From positions 124,001 to 188,000 of the forward strand of contig NZ_SKBP01000005.1 of NCBI RefSeq assembly GCF_004634195.1: 64,000 bases of DNA, in the 5' to 3' direction. Below the pieces are notes generated by a model that did not search any database, was not told where the DNA came from, and saw only the letters and a list, made by a program, of their open reading frames with translations. Positions 52,718 to 61,838 of this stretch are shown piece by piece (the first letter of the stretch is position 1; each line of letters opens with the position of its first letter). This DNA comes from Flavobacterium salilacus subsp. salilacus. GTDB lineage: Bacteria; Bacteroidota; Bacteroidia; Flavobacteriales; Flavobacteriaceae. Made by a program: the position numbers and the translations under genes.

Positions 52718-53282
52718 TTATATTTTTTTTCGTATTCGTGTCAAATGCCTTGGCGTTATTCCCAATATAGAGGCAAGATAGTTAAGCGGTATTTTTTCCA
52801 GTAAGTGCGGTTCATCGCGCATTATGTTTTCATAACGCTGCTCAGGCGAAAGTAATAATAAATCCAGCCTGCTCTTATCAATACAAACCAGTTGCCACTC
52901 TAATAAGCGAATATAAAAGTACTTAAAACTGTCCATTTCCAAAAGTAACTGCTGTAAATCCTTTTTATCAATAACGTGTATTACAGCATCAGTCATCGCT
53001 TTAATATATTCACGAGAGGGTACTTCATTTAAAAAACTAAGTAACGATGCCAAAAAATTATTTTCGTGTGCTACGTAAGTTGTCCTGTTTACACCATCCG
53101 GAGTAATAACATAATACTGGAAAATACCCGTTTCTATAAATGCAAGATGTTTGCTTCCTTTTCCCTCTTCTAAAAAAAAAATCATTCTTTTTAATTTTTA
53201 ATCTTGTAAAAGTATTGCGAATAGTAACAGCTTCATCTGCCGAAAAACCCGATTGCAGGAAATAATGGTAAAGTGCATCCAT
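52718..53282 (-). pseudogene. Crp/Fnr-family regulator gene with a frameshift in a T10 run
   Basis: Read from the ATG at 53282 the protein starts MDALYHYFLQSGFSADEAVTIRNTFTRLKIKKND, a Crp/Fnr beta-domain start. In a run of ten T (plus-strand As 53172-53181) the frame is lost; with nine T it continues FFLEEGKGSKHLAFIETGIFQYYVITPDG, then the cyclic-nucleotide-like beta roll, and ends with the helix-turn-helix QRYENIMRDEPHLLEKIPLNYLASILGITPRHLTRIRKK. The rejoined protein is about 187 residues, normal for the small flavobacterial Crp/Fnr type. Length variation of the T run could switch it on and off, or the extra base could be an assembly error. The frameshifted barrel gene lies 84 bases downstream. 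Confidence 0.85.
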
Positions 53283-53382
53283 AGATAAATACATAAATTA
53301 TATCAAATATAATACAAAGTAGTTATAGCTTGGCTAACCTTAAAATAACATTGAGTAATAATAATGTTTGACAATTTGTTTC

Positions 53383-53390
53383 TATTTTTG
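53383..53390 (+). promoter_or_regulatory. TAnnTTTG promoter element (TATTTTTG)
   Basis: TATTTTTG lies 20 bases before the alkaline phosphatase ATG at 53411. Confidence 0.55.
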
Positions 53391-53410
53391 GAAAAACTAC
53401 ATTTATACTG

Positions 53411-54838
53411 ATGGACAGAAGAAAATTTTTCAGGAATGGTTCACTCGCTGCCATAGGTGCAACCGTATTAAACCCTTTTAGAACAGAGCAGGAACTATTT
53501 AATTTTGATAGTATCAATCTTTCCGGAAAAGGAAAGAAAGCCAAAAATATCATATTCTTGGTAAGCGATGGTATGAGCTCGGGGACGCTTAATATGGCTG
53601 ACTTATACCTGAACCGAAAAATGGGAAGAAGTTCCAATTGGATTCAATTATATAAAGACCAACGCGTAACACGTGCCCTGATGGATACCGCTTCGGCAAG
53701 CTCTATTGCAACCGATTCGGCAGCAGGGTCTTCATCATGGGGCGGTGGTTTCAGGGTAAATAACGGTTCGCTGAATATTGGTCCGAATGGCGAAAAGCAC
53801 TTACCTATACTGCAAAAATTTAAAAAGGCAGGTAAAAAAGTAGGTTGTGTTACTACTGTGCCTATTACCCACGCTACACCCGCAGGCTTTTGTGTAAACA
53901 ATGACAGTCGTAACTCCCAACCCGAAATAGCAGAAGATTACTTGACAATAGGTTTTGATATTATGATGGGTGGCGGTAACAAATATTTTAGCGCAGAAAC
54001 CAGAAAAGATAAAAAGGATTTATATACCGCCTATAAAGCCAAAGGTTGGCAAATAGCCCGCACTAAACAGGAAATGGTAAACGCTACTGACAATAAGCCT
54101 GTATTGGGCATTTTTGGGGAAGATGCCATGCCTTACAGTATAGACCGCAAAAGCAGTAAAGAATTAAGCGACACTACCCCTACCCTTGCCGAAATGACAA
54201 AAAAGGCTATAGACCACATGAAAGGCAGCAGTAATGGATTTGTCCTACAGGTAGAAGGCGGTAAAGTGGACTGGGGTGCACACTCTAATGATATTGGGGC
54301 TTTATTATACGACCAGATAGCTTTTGATGAAGCTATAAAAACAGCTATCGACTTTGCTGAAAAAGATGGTGAAACACTGGTAATTATTACTACCGACCAC
54401 GGTAATGCCAATCCCGGTATTATATACGGAAAAGAGGCTGATGCTAATTTTGACAGCCTGCAAAACTATACACAAACCAATGAGTGGATACTTAATGAAA
54501 TTAAGCCTACTTCAAGTGTAGCGCAGGTTCGTGAAATTGTTGAATATGGTAATGCAACGGCAATAACCGAAGAAGAGGCAAAAACTATTTTGAGTTACTA
54601 TACAGGTACTTTCGGTAAGCAGGACGGACTATATAACTATAAAAAAGTTCCTTTTGAAGTCTTTGCTCAAATACAGAAAAAATACAATTCTGTAGGGTGG
54701 ATTAGCATGGAGCACTCAGCAGACCATGTAGAATTGGCTATGTTTGGTCCGGGCAGTGAGTTATTAAAACCTTTCGTAAAAAATACCGACCTGCATTACC
54801 TGATGCTACAAGCAGCAGAAGTAGAAAATAAATTCTAA
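53411..54838 (+). CDS. Alkaline phosphatase, Tat-type signal
   Basis: The 475-residue protein is a PhoA-type alkaline phosphatase. The N-terminus MDRRKFFRNGSLAAIGATVLNP looks like a twin-arginine signal (RRKFF then hydrophobic segment). Catalytic parts: Asp53 in FLVSDGMSSGTLNMADLY (metal ligand), nucleophile Ser103 in ATDSAAGSSSWGGG, and late metal ligands in VDWGAHSNDIG, DHGNANPG and STDHGN-like TTDHGNA. It releases phosphate from phosphomonoesters in the periplasm. A promoter element lies 20 bases upstream; a hairpin terminator follows. It is divergent from the frameshifted Crp/Fnr gene. Confidence 0.93.
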   Translation: MDRRKFFRNGSLAAIGATVLNPFRTEQELFNFDSINLSGKGKKAKNIIFLVSDGMSSGTLNMADLYLNRKMGRSSNWIQLYKDQRVTRALMDTASASSIATDSAAGSSSWGGGFRVNNGSLNIGPNGEKHLPILQKFKKAGKKVGCVTTVPITHATPAGFCVNNDSRNSQPEIAEDYLTIGFDIMMGGGNKYFSAETRKDKKDLYTAYKAKGWQIARTKQEMVNATDNKPVLGIFGEDAMPYSIDRKSSKELSDTTPTLAEMTKKAIDHMKGSSNGFVLQVEGGKVDWGAHSNDIGALLYDQIAFDEAIKTAIDFAEKDGETLVIITTDHGNANPGIIYGKEADANFDSLQNYTQTNEWILNEIKPTSSVAQVREIVEYGNATAITEEEAKTILSYYTGTFGKQDGLYNYKKVPFEVFAQIQKKYNSVGWISMEHSADHVELAMFGPGSELLKPFVKNTDLHYLMLQAAEVENKF

Positions 54839-54860
54839 GATATTACTATCACATCACGAT

Positions 54861-54893
54861 AAAAAAATGCTCGATTATTTCGAGCATTTTTTT
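54861..54893 (+). terminator. Intrinsic terminator of the alkaline phosphatase gene
   Basis: AAAAAAATGCTCG pairs perfectly with CGAGCATTTTTTT across a seven-base loop, 23 bases after the stop codon. Confidence 0.85.
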
Positions 54894-54924
54894 ATATTGC
54901 TATTCCATTAAAAATCAATCTGTC

Positions 54925-55938
54925 ATGAAAATTTTATTTCTGTTCATTATAATTTGTGTAACCTTATCTTGTCAAAACAAAAAACAGAAAGAAGAAATAC
55001 CTTTAACACTGGAAAAACAATTAGAACAACTGCCCGACAGTATGAAAATTGAAGATATAGTTATATATAACACATTTAAACATCAAATACTGGCTCATAA
55101 AAATAATGAATATGATAGTTTACTTATAGCTAATAAGGTATATAAACCGCATCAAACGCTTTGGGATAACTGCTATGGGATGATATTCGGCGAGGAAAAT
55201 GCCACAAAATTCAACAACCCTGAAGGAATGATACAATGGAATAAAACCCTATATCCCGATAACAGGATATTTTTTGATAGGCAGGCTGAAACATTATTAT
55301 CTTTAAATATCGACTCTTTATTTCAAACCAATCTCAAACACTTTAATAATTTAGTACCCTATAAAATTTCCTCCAGAATAAGTATCGCTTTTGTGCCTTT
55401 TCAGGGTATTGGTTTTGGCGGTTGTAGTAGCGACCAATTTGTATATGAGCTAAACAATCCCGAGTTTGATATAAAATACAGTATGGAAAAAGGCATACCG
55501 CATGAACTGAACCATCTTGCCTATGAGCCGTTTCGCTATAAAGACCCTTATACCCAAACTGCTTTAGCGCAAACTATTGATGAAGGTTTTGCCTGCTATT
55601 TTACGCGCGTTTTCTTCAATCTGGAGTTATCTCCCGAAGAAGCTGTAGAAGATATGAGCGAGAAAGATTGGAATTGGTATATGCAGCACGAAAAAGAGAT
55701 TTTCACAAAATGTAAACCCTATTTCTATGATGAAAGCGGAGATAATCCGCTGTTGCGAAATGACCAATATAAAATATTTTCTGATGCTCCTCGTTCCCTC
55801 AACTATTGGTTAGGATACAGGATAATAGAGTTTTATGTAAAAAAAAATGGTACAGATTCCTGGAAAGAAATCTATACCATGCCTATTGAGCAAGTTTATA
55901 AAGATAGCGGCTATGAAGGTTATATAAATACTCTATAG
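54925..55938 (+). CDS. DUF2268-like putative zinc protease lipoprotein
   Basis: The 337-residue protein has a lipoprotein signal (MKILFLFIIICVTLSCQ, Cys at residue 16) and a metalloprotease-like motif H193-E-L-N-H197 in the segment GIPHELNHLAYEPF, with DEGFACYFTRVFF about 30 residues later as a possible further ligand or fold element. It resembles the DUF2268 family of predicted zinc-dependent proteases, which includes periplasmic lipoproteins of Bacteroidota. Activity is not proven. Its stop overlaps the stop region of the converging nitronate monooxygenase gene by 6 bases. Confidence 0.8.
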   Translation: MKILFLFIIICVTLSCQNKKQKEEIPLTLEKQLEQLPDSMKIEDIVIYNTFKHQILAHKNNEYDSLLIANKVYKPHQTLWDNCYGMIFGEENATKFNNPEGMIQWNKTLYPDNRIFFDRQAETLLSLNIDSLFQTNLKHFNNLVPYKISSRISIAFVPFQGIGFGGCSSDQFVYELNNPEFDIKYSMEKGIPHELNHLAYEPFRYKDPYTQTALAQTIDEGFACYFTRVFFNLELSPEEAVEDMSEKDWNWYMQHEKEIFTKCKPYFYDESGDNPLLRNDQYKIFSDAPRSLNYWLGYRIIEFYVKKNGTDSWKEIYTMPIEQVYKDSGYEGYINTL

Positions 55939-56871
55939 ATTTACAACTTCACGCTTAGCCTCTTCAAAATCAGCAATGATTTCTTTCAGTATTTCAGCAG
56001 CAGGTTTAATATCATGAATCAGTCCTGCTATCTGCCCTATTTCAAGCTCTCCCTCGTCAAGGTCGCCTTCAAACATACCTTTTTTGGCGCGGGCACGTCC
56101 TAATAAAGCCTTGAGGTCATCAACCGTTGGCGACTTGGCGTATAAGTCCATAACATCATGAAAAAACTTATTTTTTATAAGTCGTACAGGAGCCAGCTCT
56201 TTTAAAGTAAGTTGGGTATCTCCTTCTTTAGCTTCTACTATTGCTTTCTTGAAATTATCATGTGATGACGATTCTACCGAAGCAGCAAACCGACTGCCTA
56301 TCTGGACGCCGTCAGCACCAAGTACCATAGCAGCGAGCATCCCACGACCTGTGGCTATACCTCCCGCAGCAATAAGTGGTATTTGTAACTGTTCTTTTAC
56401 CATAGGTATCAGGGTAAAGGTAGTGGTTTCTTCCCTGCCGTTATGCCCTCCGGCTTCAAAGCCTTCGGCAACAACAGCATCTACCCCCGCCTCCTGCGAT
56501 TTAAGAGCAAATTTTACACTGCTCACTACATGCACCACAGTAATACCGTGCTCTTTTAAAAAAGGTGTCCATGTTTTAGGGTTTCCTGCCGAGGTAAATA
56601 CAATCTTTACCCCCTCTTCTACTATTATATCCATAATTTCTTCAATATTAGGATATAACATGGGTACATTTACCCCAAATGGTTTATCGGTTGCTTTTTT
56701 ACATTTTTGTATATGTTCACGCAACACATCAGGATACATAGAGCCTGCACCAATCAGTCCAAGACCTCCTGCATTGCTCACCGCACTTGCCAGTTTGTAA
56801 CCGCTTGCCCATATCATTCCTGCCTGTATTATTGGATATTCTATATTAAATAGTTGTGTAATTCTGTTCAT
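55933..56871 (-). CDS. Nitronate monooxygenase-family flavoprotein
   Basis: The 312-residue protein is an FMN TIM barrel of the nitronate monooxygenase (2-nitropropane dioxygenase) family: YPIIQAGMIWASGYKLASAVSNAGGLGLIGAG, KPFGVNVPMLYPNIEEIMDIIVEEGVKIVFTSAGNP, GVDAVVAEGFEAGGHNGREETTTFTLIPMV, IPLIAAGGIATGRGMLAAMVLGADGVQIGSRFAAS. Some members work on nitroalkanes, others in fatty acid synthesis (FabK); the length and C-terminal end do not settle it. It converges with the DUF2268-like gene and starts 19 bases before the end of the subtilase gene. Confidence 0.9.
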   Translation of the reverse strand: MNRITQLFNIEYPIIQAGMIWASGYKLASAVSNAGGLGLIGAGSMYPDVLREHIQKCKKATDKPFGVNVPMLYPNIEEIMDIIVEEGVKIVFTSAGNPKTWTPFLKEHGITVVHVVSSVKFALKSQEAGVDAVVAEGFEAGGHNGREETTTFTLIPMVKEQLQIPLIAAGGIATGRGMLAAMVLGADGVQIGSRFAASVESSSHDNFKKAIVEAKEGDTQLTLKELAPVRLIKNKFFHDVMDLYAKSPTVDDLKALLGRARAKKGMFEGDLDEGELEIGQIAGLIHDIKPAAEILKEIIADFEEAKREVVNL

Positions 56872-56890
56872 GTAATGCTTTCTGGTTTTA

Positions 56891-58495
56891 CTATTTTTTA
56901 ATGAGTTTTCCTGTTTGTATATTTTTTCCTGATACTAATTGGTAAGTATATAGCCCTGATGATAGTGACAGCAGAGAAAGTGAAGGATTGTTTACAGATA
57001 AATTGCCTTGCTGTACTAATTGTCCCAGATTGTTAAATATTGATATTGTGGTCATTTGCCCTTCTTTAATTAAAGTGATACTTATATTGTTTTCAACAGG
57101 ATTCGGGTATAAGGTAAATGTTGTTGTATCAATATCATTAACCGATAAGGCACTGCCAAGCGCAAGTGCAAAATCAGGGATACCATAACCATATTGTACA
57201 TTAGGGTTGTTATAACGATCTGATGACTCTTTAATAAGCTGTATTATTTCGGCATTCGTCATATCGGGCAGCGCCTGCCACAGGCATGCAACCATACCCG
57301 TAATTACAGGGCTGGAAAGTGAGGTGCCTGATATTGCTGTAATATTACCCGAAGTATCTGAACATATCGTATTTACACCACGTGCCATAACATCGGGCTT
57401 TACACGCATATCATAAGTTGGTCCTATAGAGCTGAAACTTCCGTATTCTTCATTTCCATTTACAGCCCCAACAGTAAGTGTGTTAACAGCATCAGCCGGA
57501 ACACCTATGTTTTGATTGGCTGAATTTCCGGAATTCCCTGCTGATGTAACGCATATCATACCTCGTGAAAAGGCAATGTCAGCCCCTCTGGATATGAATG
57601 CAGTTTGCCCGTCCATATCTTCATAGGTATAGTTATAATTCGGGTTATCATAATGAAAATACCCTAAAGAGGTGTTAATAACATCTACACCAAGGCTGTC
57701 CGCTACCTCCGCAGCTTCTACCCAATACGATTCCTCCACAGGGTTCTCACTCGTAGCATCCTCTGTCCTGAAAAGGTAATAAAAAGCATCGGGAGCAGTA
57801 CCTACAAGCTCCCCCTCTGTATAACCGCCAATAGCCGAAAGCACTATTGTACCATGAGAGTCGGCAGTATATACATTTTCCGAATCGGTAACAAAATCAT
57901 AAGTTCCTACTATGAGGTTGTTATCAAAAAGTCGCTGAAAAGGCTGTGCGGTATCTACTCCGGGAAAACCGGCATCGAGCACCGCTATGGTAATACCTGT
58001 GCCTGTATAATCCTGCTGGTGCAGTTGGTCGCCGTTAAGCATAGTTATTTGGTTAGACGATAAACCGTAATCAAAATTTGCTTGGGCTTCCAGTATTTTA
58101 TTTACTTGTACAGGCTGTAATGTTCTGCCTTGTGTATTAAGCATTTTATTGGCAAAATCAATATAATCTACAAATTCAAAATCGCTGAGTGCATTTATAT
58201 CTTCTTCCGTACCGCGTATGTGCAGGGCGTTCATCCATTTAGATTTTGCCATAACAGTTATACCTTCTGCCTGTGTTACATCTGTAATATAGGGCTGATG
58301 CAGCGGTACATCTGTTTCATCAAGGGCTATTCCCTGATTCGCGCGTCTGTCAAGAGCTTTTTGCGAAAGCATTTCAAGCGGATTGGCAAAGTAATATTCC
58401 GCATCAGGCTTATCTGTAAAATATACCCAGGCGTCTTCCTGTGCCAACATTATACCTGATGATATAAAAAACAGGAATAGAAAAATATTTTTCAT
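56891..58495 (-). CDS. S8-family serine protease with T9SS sorting domain
   Basis: The 534-residue protein has a signal peptide (MKNIFLFLFFISSGIMLAQ), a propeptide-like region, and the subtilase domain: catalytic Asp174 in AVLDAGFPG, His214 in DSHGTIVLS, oxyanion Asn321 in TSAGNSGN and Ser392 in SGTSLSSPVITG. The last 75 residues (about 459-534: LYPNPVENNISI ... GLYTYQLVSGKNIQTGKLIKK) form a T9SS type A sorting domain, so the protease should be exported by the type IX system. This fits the presence of porX in the same window. It lies 19 bases after the start of the nitronate monooxygenase gene in the same direction. Confidence 0.94.
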   Translation of the reverse strand: MKNIFLFLFFISSGIMLAQEDAWVYFTDKPDAEYYFANPLEMLSQKALDRRANQGIALDETDVPLHQPYITDVTQAEGITVMAKSKWMNALHIRGTEEDINALSDFEFVDYIDFANKMLNTQGRTLQPVQVNKILEAQANFDYGLSSNQITMLNGDQLHQQDYTGTGITIAVLDAGFPGVDTAQPFQRLFDNNLIVGTYDFVTDSENVYTADSHGTIVLSAIGGYTEGELVGTAPDAFYYLFRTEDATSENPVEESYWVEAAEVADSLGVDVINTSLGYFHYDNPNYNYTYEDMDGQTAFISRGADIAFSRGMICVTSAGNSGNSANQNIGVPADAVNTLTVGAVNGNEEYGSFSSIGPTYDMRVKPDVMARGVNTICSDTSGNITAISGTSLSSPVITGMVACLWQALPDMTNAEIIQLIKESSDRYNNPNVQYGYGIPDFALALGSALSVNDIDTTTFTLYPNPVENNISITLIKEGQMTTISIFNNLGQLVQQGNLSVNNPSLSLLSLSSGLYTYQLVSGKNIQTGKLIKK

Positions 58496-58710
58496 AATTA
58501 ATGCAATTTTTTCATGCAGATTTAAGCTATCTGTGAGCTTTTAGCTTCAAAAACCGGCTTATTACTCTTAACTTAAGATAAAAAAATAAAAATTATTTTT
58601 AAAATTAAAAATCGTCAAAAACTCAACCAATACTTAGTGTTTTGCGTAATAATAATGCTCTTTTTTGTCGCCGTTTTCAAAGATACAAAAAAGATACAAC
58701 GTTATAATTC

Positions 58711-58740
58711 TTGTATATGTGGGAAAACATATTATTTTTG
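58711..58740 (+). promoter_or_regulatory. Promoter with central dyad before the EamA gene
   Basis: TTG at 58711-58713, a 19-base spacer and TATTTTTG at 58733-58740 match the Bacteroidota promoter (TTG ... TAnnTTTG) very well. Within the spacer ATATGT (58715-58720) and ACATAT (58727-58732) form an inverted repeat that could be an operator. Confidence 0.6.
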
Positions 58741-58758
58741 CCCGATAAATTTTAATAT

Positions 58759-59613
58759 ATGATATACCTGATTTTAAGCATTATAAGCAGTGTTACTGTC
58801 GGAATTATTTTCAAAATTGCAAGGAGATATTCCATATCGGTAATGCAAATTGTTATGTGGAATTATGTATTTGCCTTGTCGTTCTGTTACTTTGCTTTTG
58901 TTCCTGATGTTTCTACCATAGATAAAAGCGCTCCCTGGGCTATCTATATCTCGTTAGCCATATTGCTGCCTACCATATTTTTATTTTTGGCAGCTTCTAT
59001 CAGGCACATGGGTATTGTAAAAACCGATGCTGCTCAACGGCTTTCTCTTATTATACCTGTGCTGGCAGCTTATTTTATTTTCAGGGAAGATTTTAATATA
59101 TTTAAATTAATAGGGCTTATTATAGCTTTCCCTGCTATTATATTGATTCTGAGTAAAAGTGATAACCAAAACAATAAAAAGTGGATATTCCCTGCGGTAG
59201 TATTGATAGGTTTTGGTGTAGTGGATATACTGTTTAAGCAAATAGCACTTTATACTAAAGTGTCTTATACCACATCATTATTCATCGTTTTTTGTGGGGC
59301 ACTTGTAACATCAATATTATTTACAGTTAATGATGTAATAACCTGTAAAACCAAGATACTTATTAAAAACATACTGTTTGGAGCGTTGATAGGAGTATTC
59401 AATTTTGCAAACATACTTTTTTATCTGAAAGCCCATCGTGCATTTTCAGAAAATCCATCAACGGTTTTTGCCAGTATGAATATTGGTGTAATTGTTTTGG
59501 GCAGCTTGGCAGGCGTACTTCTTTTTAAAGAAAAGATGTCTATTTTAAATTATGCAGGTATCTTTTTAGCCCTGGCAGCAATACTTTTTATAACACTGTC
59601 TCAGGTGTATTAA
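58759..59613 (+). CDS. EamA/DMT-family transporter
   Basis: The 284-residue protein has about ten membrane helices and two EamA-like halves: IYLILSIISSVTVGIIFKIARRYSISVMQIVMWNYVFALSFCYF in the first and WIFPAVVLIGFGVVDILFKQIALYTKVSYTTSLFIVFCGALVTSIL in the second, with ASMNIGVIVLGSLAGVLLFKEKMSILNYAGIFLALAAILF at the end. This is the drug/metabolite transporter superfamily; the substrate is not known. A well-matched promoter with a central dyad lies 18 bases upstream, and it is the first gene after the 263-base gap before it. Confidence 0.88.
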   Translation: MIYLILSIISSVTVGIIFKIARRYSISVMQIVMWNYVFALSFCYFAFVPDVSTIDKSAPWAIYISLAILLPTIFLFLAASIRHMGIVKTDAAQRLSLIIPVLAAYFIFREDFNIFKLIGLIIAFPAIILILSKSDNQNNKKWIFPAVVLIGFGVVDILFKQIALYTKVSYTTSLFIVFCGALVTSILFTVNDVITCKTKILIKNILFGALIGVFNFANILFYLKAHRAFSENPSTVFASMNIGVIVLGSLAGVLLFKEKMSILNYAGIFLALAAILFITLSQVY

Positions 59614-59727
59614 ATAATATAAAAAAAATTAATTGTAAAAAAATTTCATTTGATTTAATTAATAGATTTGTAGCAAACAAGTAACTCCTATTTAGTGTAC
59701 CTCATATAAATTTAATTGTAAATAAGC

Positions 59728-60183
59728 ATGAAAAAATTAGCACCAACATTTATCTTAATTTTATTGACAACTTCTGTATTTGCCCAAAAAAAAATGACTC
59801 AAAAAGTTATTGATGAATATGGGACAAAAATATTTGAAGCTCCTAAAGAACAAATATTCAGCCTTGTGAAAAAAGTTTTAGAAAGTAATAATTATGAAAT
59901 TGACTATGAAAATTTGGAAAAAGGAAAAATAATCACAAAAAAGAAAGTTATAGGTGAATCAGGATTTGCTGGAGTTGGCACTGCACAATTTCGTACAAAT
60001 TACAGGCAATATACCGCTGTTTTTGAATCTCTTAGTCCAAACCGAACAAAGGTAGTATTGATTCCTAAAATTTGGATTGGTGAAGCTGATGTTTCAGAAG
60101 ATAGAATTTGGGTGCTTAAAGGAAGTGCCGGAGAAATAAAATTATGGCAAAATATATTTAATAATATTCAGGAAAGACTCTAA
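59728..60183 (+). CDS. Small exported protein, unknown function
   Basis: The 151-residue protein has a signal peptide (MKKLAPTFILILLTTSVFAQ) and a small alpha/beta domain: KIFEAPKEQIFSLVKKVLESNNYEIDYENLEKGKIITKKKV, an aromatic/Gly loop (GFAGVGTAQFRTNYRQYTAVFESLSPNRTKVVLIPKIWIGEAD) and a C-terminal helix (AGEIKLWQNIFNNIQERL). The fold resembles that of small periplasmic lipid- or ligand-binding proteins, but I do not recognise the family. It stands alone, with 114 bases before it and 350 bases after it. Confidence 0.7.
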   Translation: MKKLAPTFILILLTTSVFAQKKMTQKVIDEYGTKIFEAPKEQIFSLVKKVLESNNYEIDYENLEKGKIITKKKVIGESGFAGVGTAQFRTNYRQYTAVFESLSPNRTKVVLIPKIWIGEADVSEDRIWVLKGSAGEIKLWQNIFNNIQERL

Positions 60184-60533
60184 GTATTTTGTGATTATAT
60201 TGCACAGATAAGATTTAATAATCCATACTGTGAAAAATTAATAAAAAAATAAATTTGGATTTTAATTTAGGTAACTATATACTATTTTATACTGATGTTT
60301 TTTTTAAATCAGCAGTATAAAAATCTAACTTTTTAATATTCTTTAATCTGAAATATCTTGTTTTGCGTTTTTTATTAGCATATTGTCTACATTTTTTATT
60401 TTCATTTCTTTTCCCGCGATAAGCGTATATGTTATCTACTTTGAACCATAAGTGCACTATGACTTTGAAAAACAGTTTATCAGTATTTACATGCTAAAAT
60501 ACTTACCTTTGCAGCTAATACTTTTCTTGCACT
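60184..60533. other. 350-base AT-rich gap with one dyad and a promoter
   Basis: No open frame of convincing length is present. TTTTATACTG (60285-60294) and CAGTATAAAA (60313-60322) form an exact ten-base inverted repeat with an 18-base loop, of unknown role. Near the end an AGTGCACT palindrome (60451-60458) lies about 45 bases before the TACCTTTG promoter element (60504-60511) of the MFS gene. Confidence 0.5.
60504..60511 (+). promoter_or_regulatory. TAnnTTTG promoter element (TACCTTTG)
   Basis: TACCTTTG lies 22 bases before the MFS transporter ATG at 60534. Confidence 0.55.
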
Positions 60534-61754
60534 ATGCTTCGACTGGCATTAACACGTTACATTAATAATTTTAGGGGCTTTAGCCGGGAAATCTGGATAC
60601 TTACCATTATTACTTTTATCAATCGTGCCGGTACTATGGTACTGCCTTTCCTCTCTAAATATCTTAAAGAGGATTTAGGCTTTTCATACAATCAGGTAGG
60701 TACAGTAATGATGTGTTTTGGCTTGGGGTCTTTATTAGGCTCCTGGCTGGGCGGTAAGCTATCCGATAAAATCGGCTTTTACAAAATAATGATTTTCAGT
60801 CTTTTTACCACAGGAATCTTGTTTTTCATCATACAGTATGTAACTACTTTTATGGGTATGTGTGCCGCTATGTTCGGTATCATGGTAATTGCTGATATGT
60901 TCCGTCCTGCCATGTTTGTATCAATTAGCGCCTATGCAAAACCTGAAAACAGAACCAGAGCACTCACATTAGTAAGAATTGCGGTAAACTTAGGCTTTGC
61001 TGCCGGTCCTGCATTAGGCGGACTTATTATAATAGGTATTGGTTATAAAGGGCTGTTTTGGGCAGATGCCATAACCTGTATTGTTTCCATACTTATATTT
61101 TGGGCTTTAATAAAAGAAAAGAAAAAAGAACCTGCTAAAGAAGATAAACCTGCCGAAGGAACTACAAAAAAACGCTCTGTTTTTAACGATGGCAGTTTCT
61201 GGCTTTTCATTTTCAGCAGTTTTGTTACAGCCGTTCTTTTCTTCCAGTTGTTTACCACACTCCCACTCTACCATAAAGAAGCCTACAACCTTACCGAATT
61301 TCACACGGGTTTACTCATGTCGTTTAATGGCTTAATGGTATTTTTTATGGAAATGCCTTTTGTGGGCTATTTTGAGCGAAAAGGCGTCCCAAAAATTAAA
61401 ATAATTATTTGGGGTGCATTACTCATGTCGCTTAGCTTTTATGTATTAGTTATCCATTTATGGCTTGGCATACTCTTAATAAGTCTTGTGTTTTTAACCT
61501 TTGGCGAAATGTTTTGCTTTCCATTTTCTAACTCATTTGCCATGGGGCGTGCTCCAAAAGGACACGAAGGGCGCTATATGGCATTCTACACCATGTCGTT
61601 TAGTGCCGCACATATAGTGAGTGCAAAAAGCGGTATGGAAATTATTGCACGATGGGGCTACAATACTAACTGGATTGTAATGGGTACTGCCGGAATGTTG
61701 TCAGTTGGCTGTTTATTAGTACTTCAAAGGATGCTGTATAAAGAAAATACTTAA
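60534..61754 (+). CDS. Major facilitator superfamily transporter
   Basis: The 406-residue protein has about 12 membrane helices in two halves. Family marks are RAGTMVLPFLSKYLKEDLGFSYNQVGTVMMCFGLGSLLGSWLGGKLSDKIGFYKI (the loop between helices 2 and 3 with GxLxDKxG), RTRALTLVRIAVNLGFAAGPALGGLI, and a charged central loop (EKKKEPAKEDKPAEGTTKKRS) between helices 6 and 7. The type suggests a multidrug or metabolite exporter; no substrate can be told. It starts at the ATG 60534, with a TACCTTTG promoter element upstream. It ends 111 bases before blaI. Confidence 0.87.
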   Translation: MLRLALTRYINNFRGFSREIWILTIITFINRAGTMVLPFLSKYLKEDLGFSYNQVGTVMMCFGLGSLLGSWLGGKLSDKIGFYKIMIFSLFTTGILFFIIQYVTTFMGMCAAMFGIMVIADMFRPAMFVSISAYAKPENRTRALTLVRIAVNLGFAAGPALGGLIIIGIGYKGLFWADAITCIVSILIFWALIKEKKKEPAKEDKPAEGTTKKRSVFNDGSFWLFIFSSFVTAVLFFQLFTTLPLYHKEAYNLTEFHTGLLMSFNGLMVFFMEMPFVGYFERKGVPKIKIIIWGALLMSLSFYVLVIHLWLGILLISLVFLTFGEMFCFPFSNSFAMGRAPKGHEGRYMAFYTMSFSAAHIVSAKSGMEIIARWGYNTNWIVMGTAGMLSVGCLLVLQRMLYKENT

Positions 61755-61781
61755 AATTTTTGCTGACTTACACAATAATAC

Positions 61782-61837
61782 AACTACTATTTTAGTTATT
61801 AAACTATAAAATTAGTTTGTAAACTAAAATAGTAGTT
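61782..61837. promoter_or_regulatory. Nested dyad operator before the BlaI-type gene
   Basis: AACTACTATTTTAGTT (61782-61797) and AACTAAAATAGTAGTT (61822-61837) are exact reverse complements. A second dyad, TTAGTTT-GT-AAACTAA (61812-61827), overlaps the right arm, and an AAACTA half-site lies at 61801-61806. The site sits directly before the TAGCTTTG element, covering the -33 region, and is a strong candidate operator for BlaI autoregulation. Confidence 0.75.
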
Positions 61838-61838
61838 A

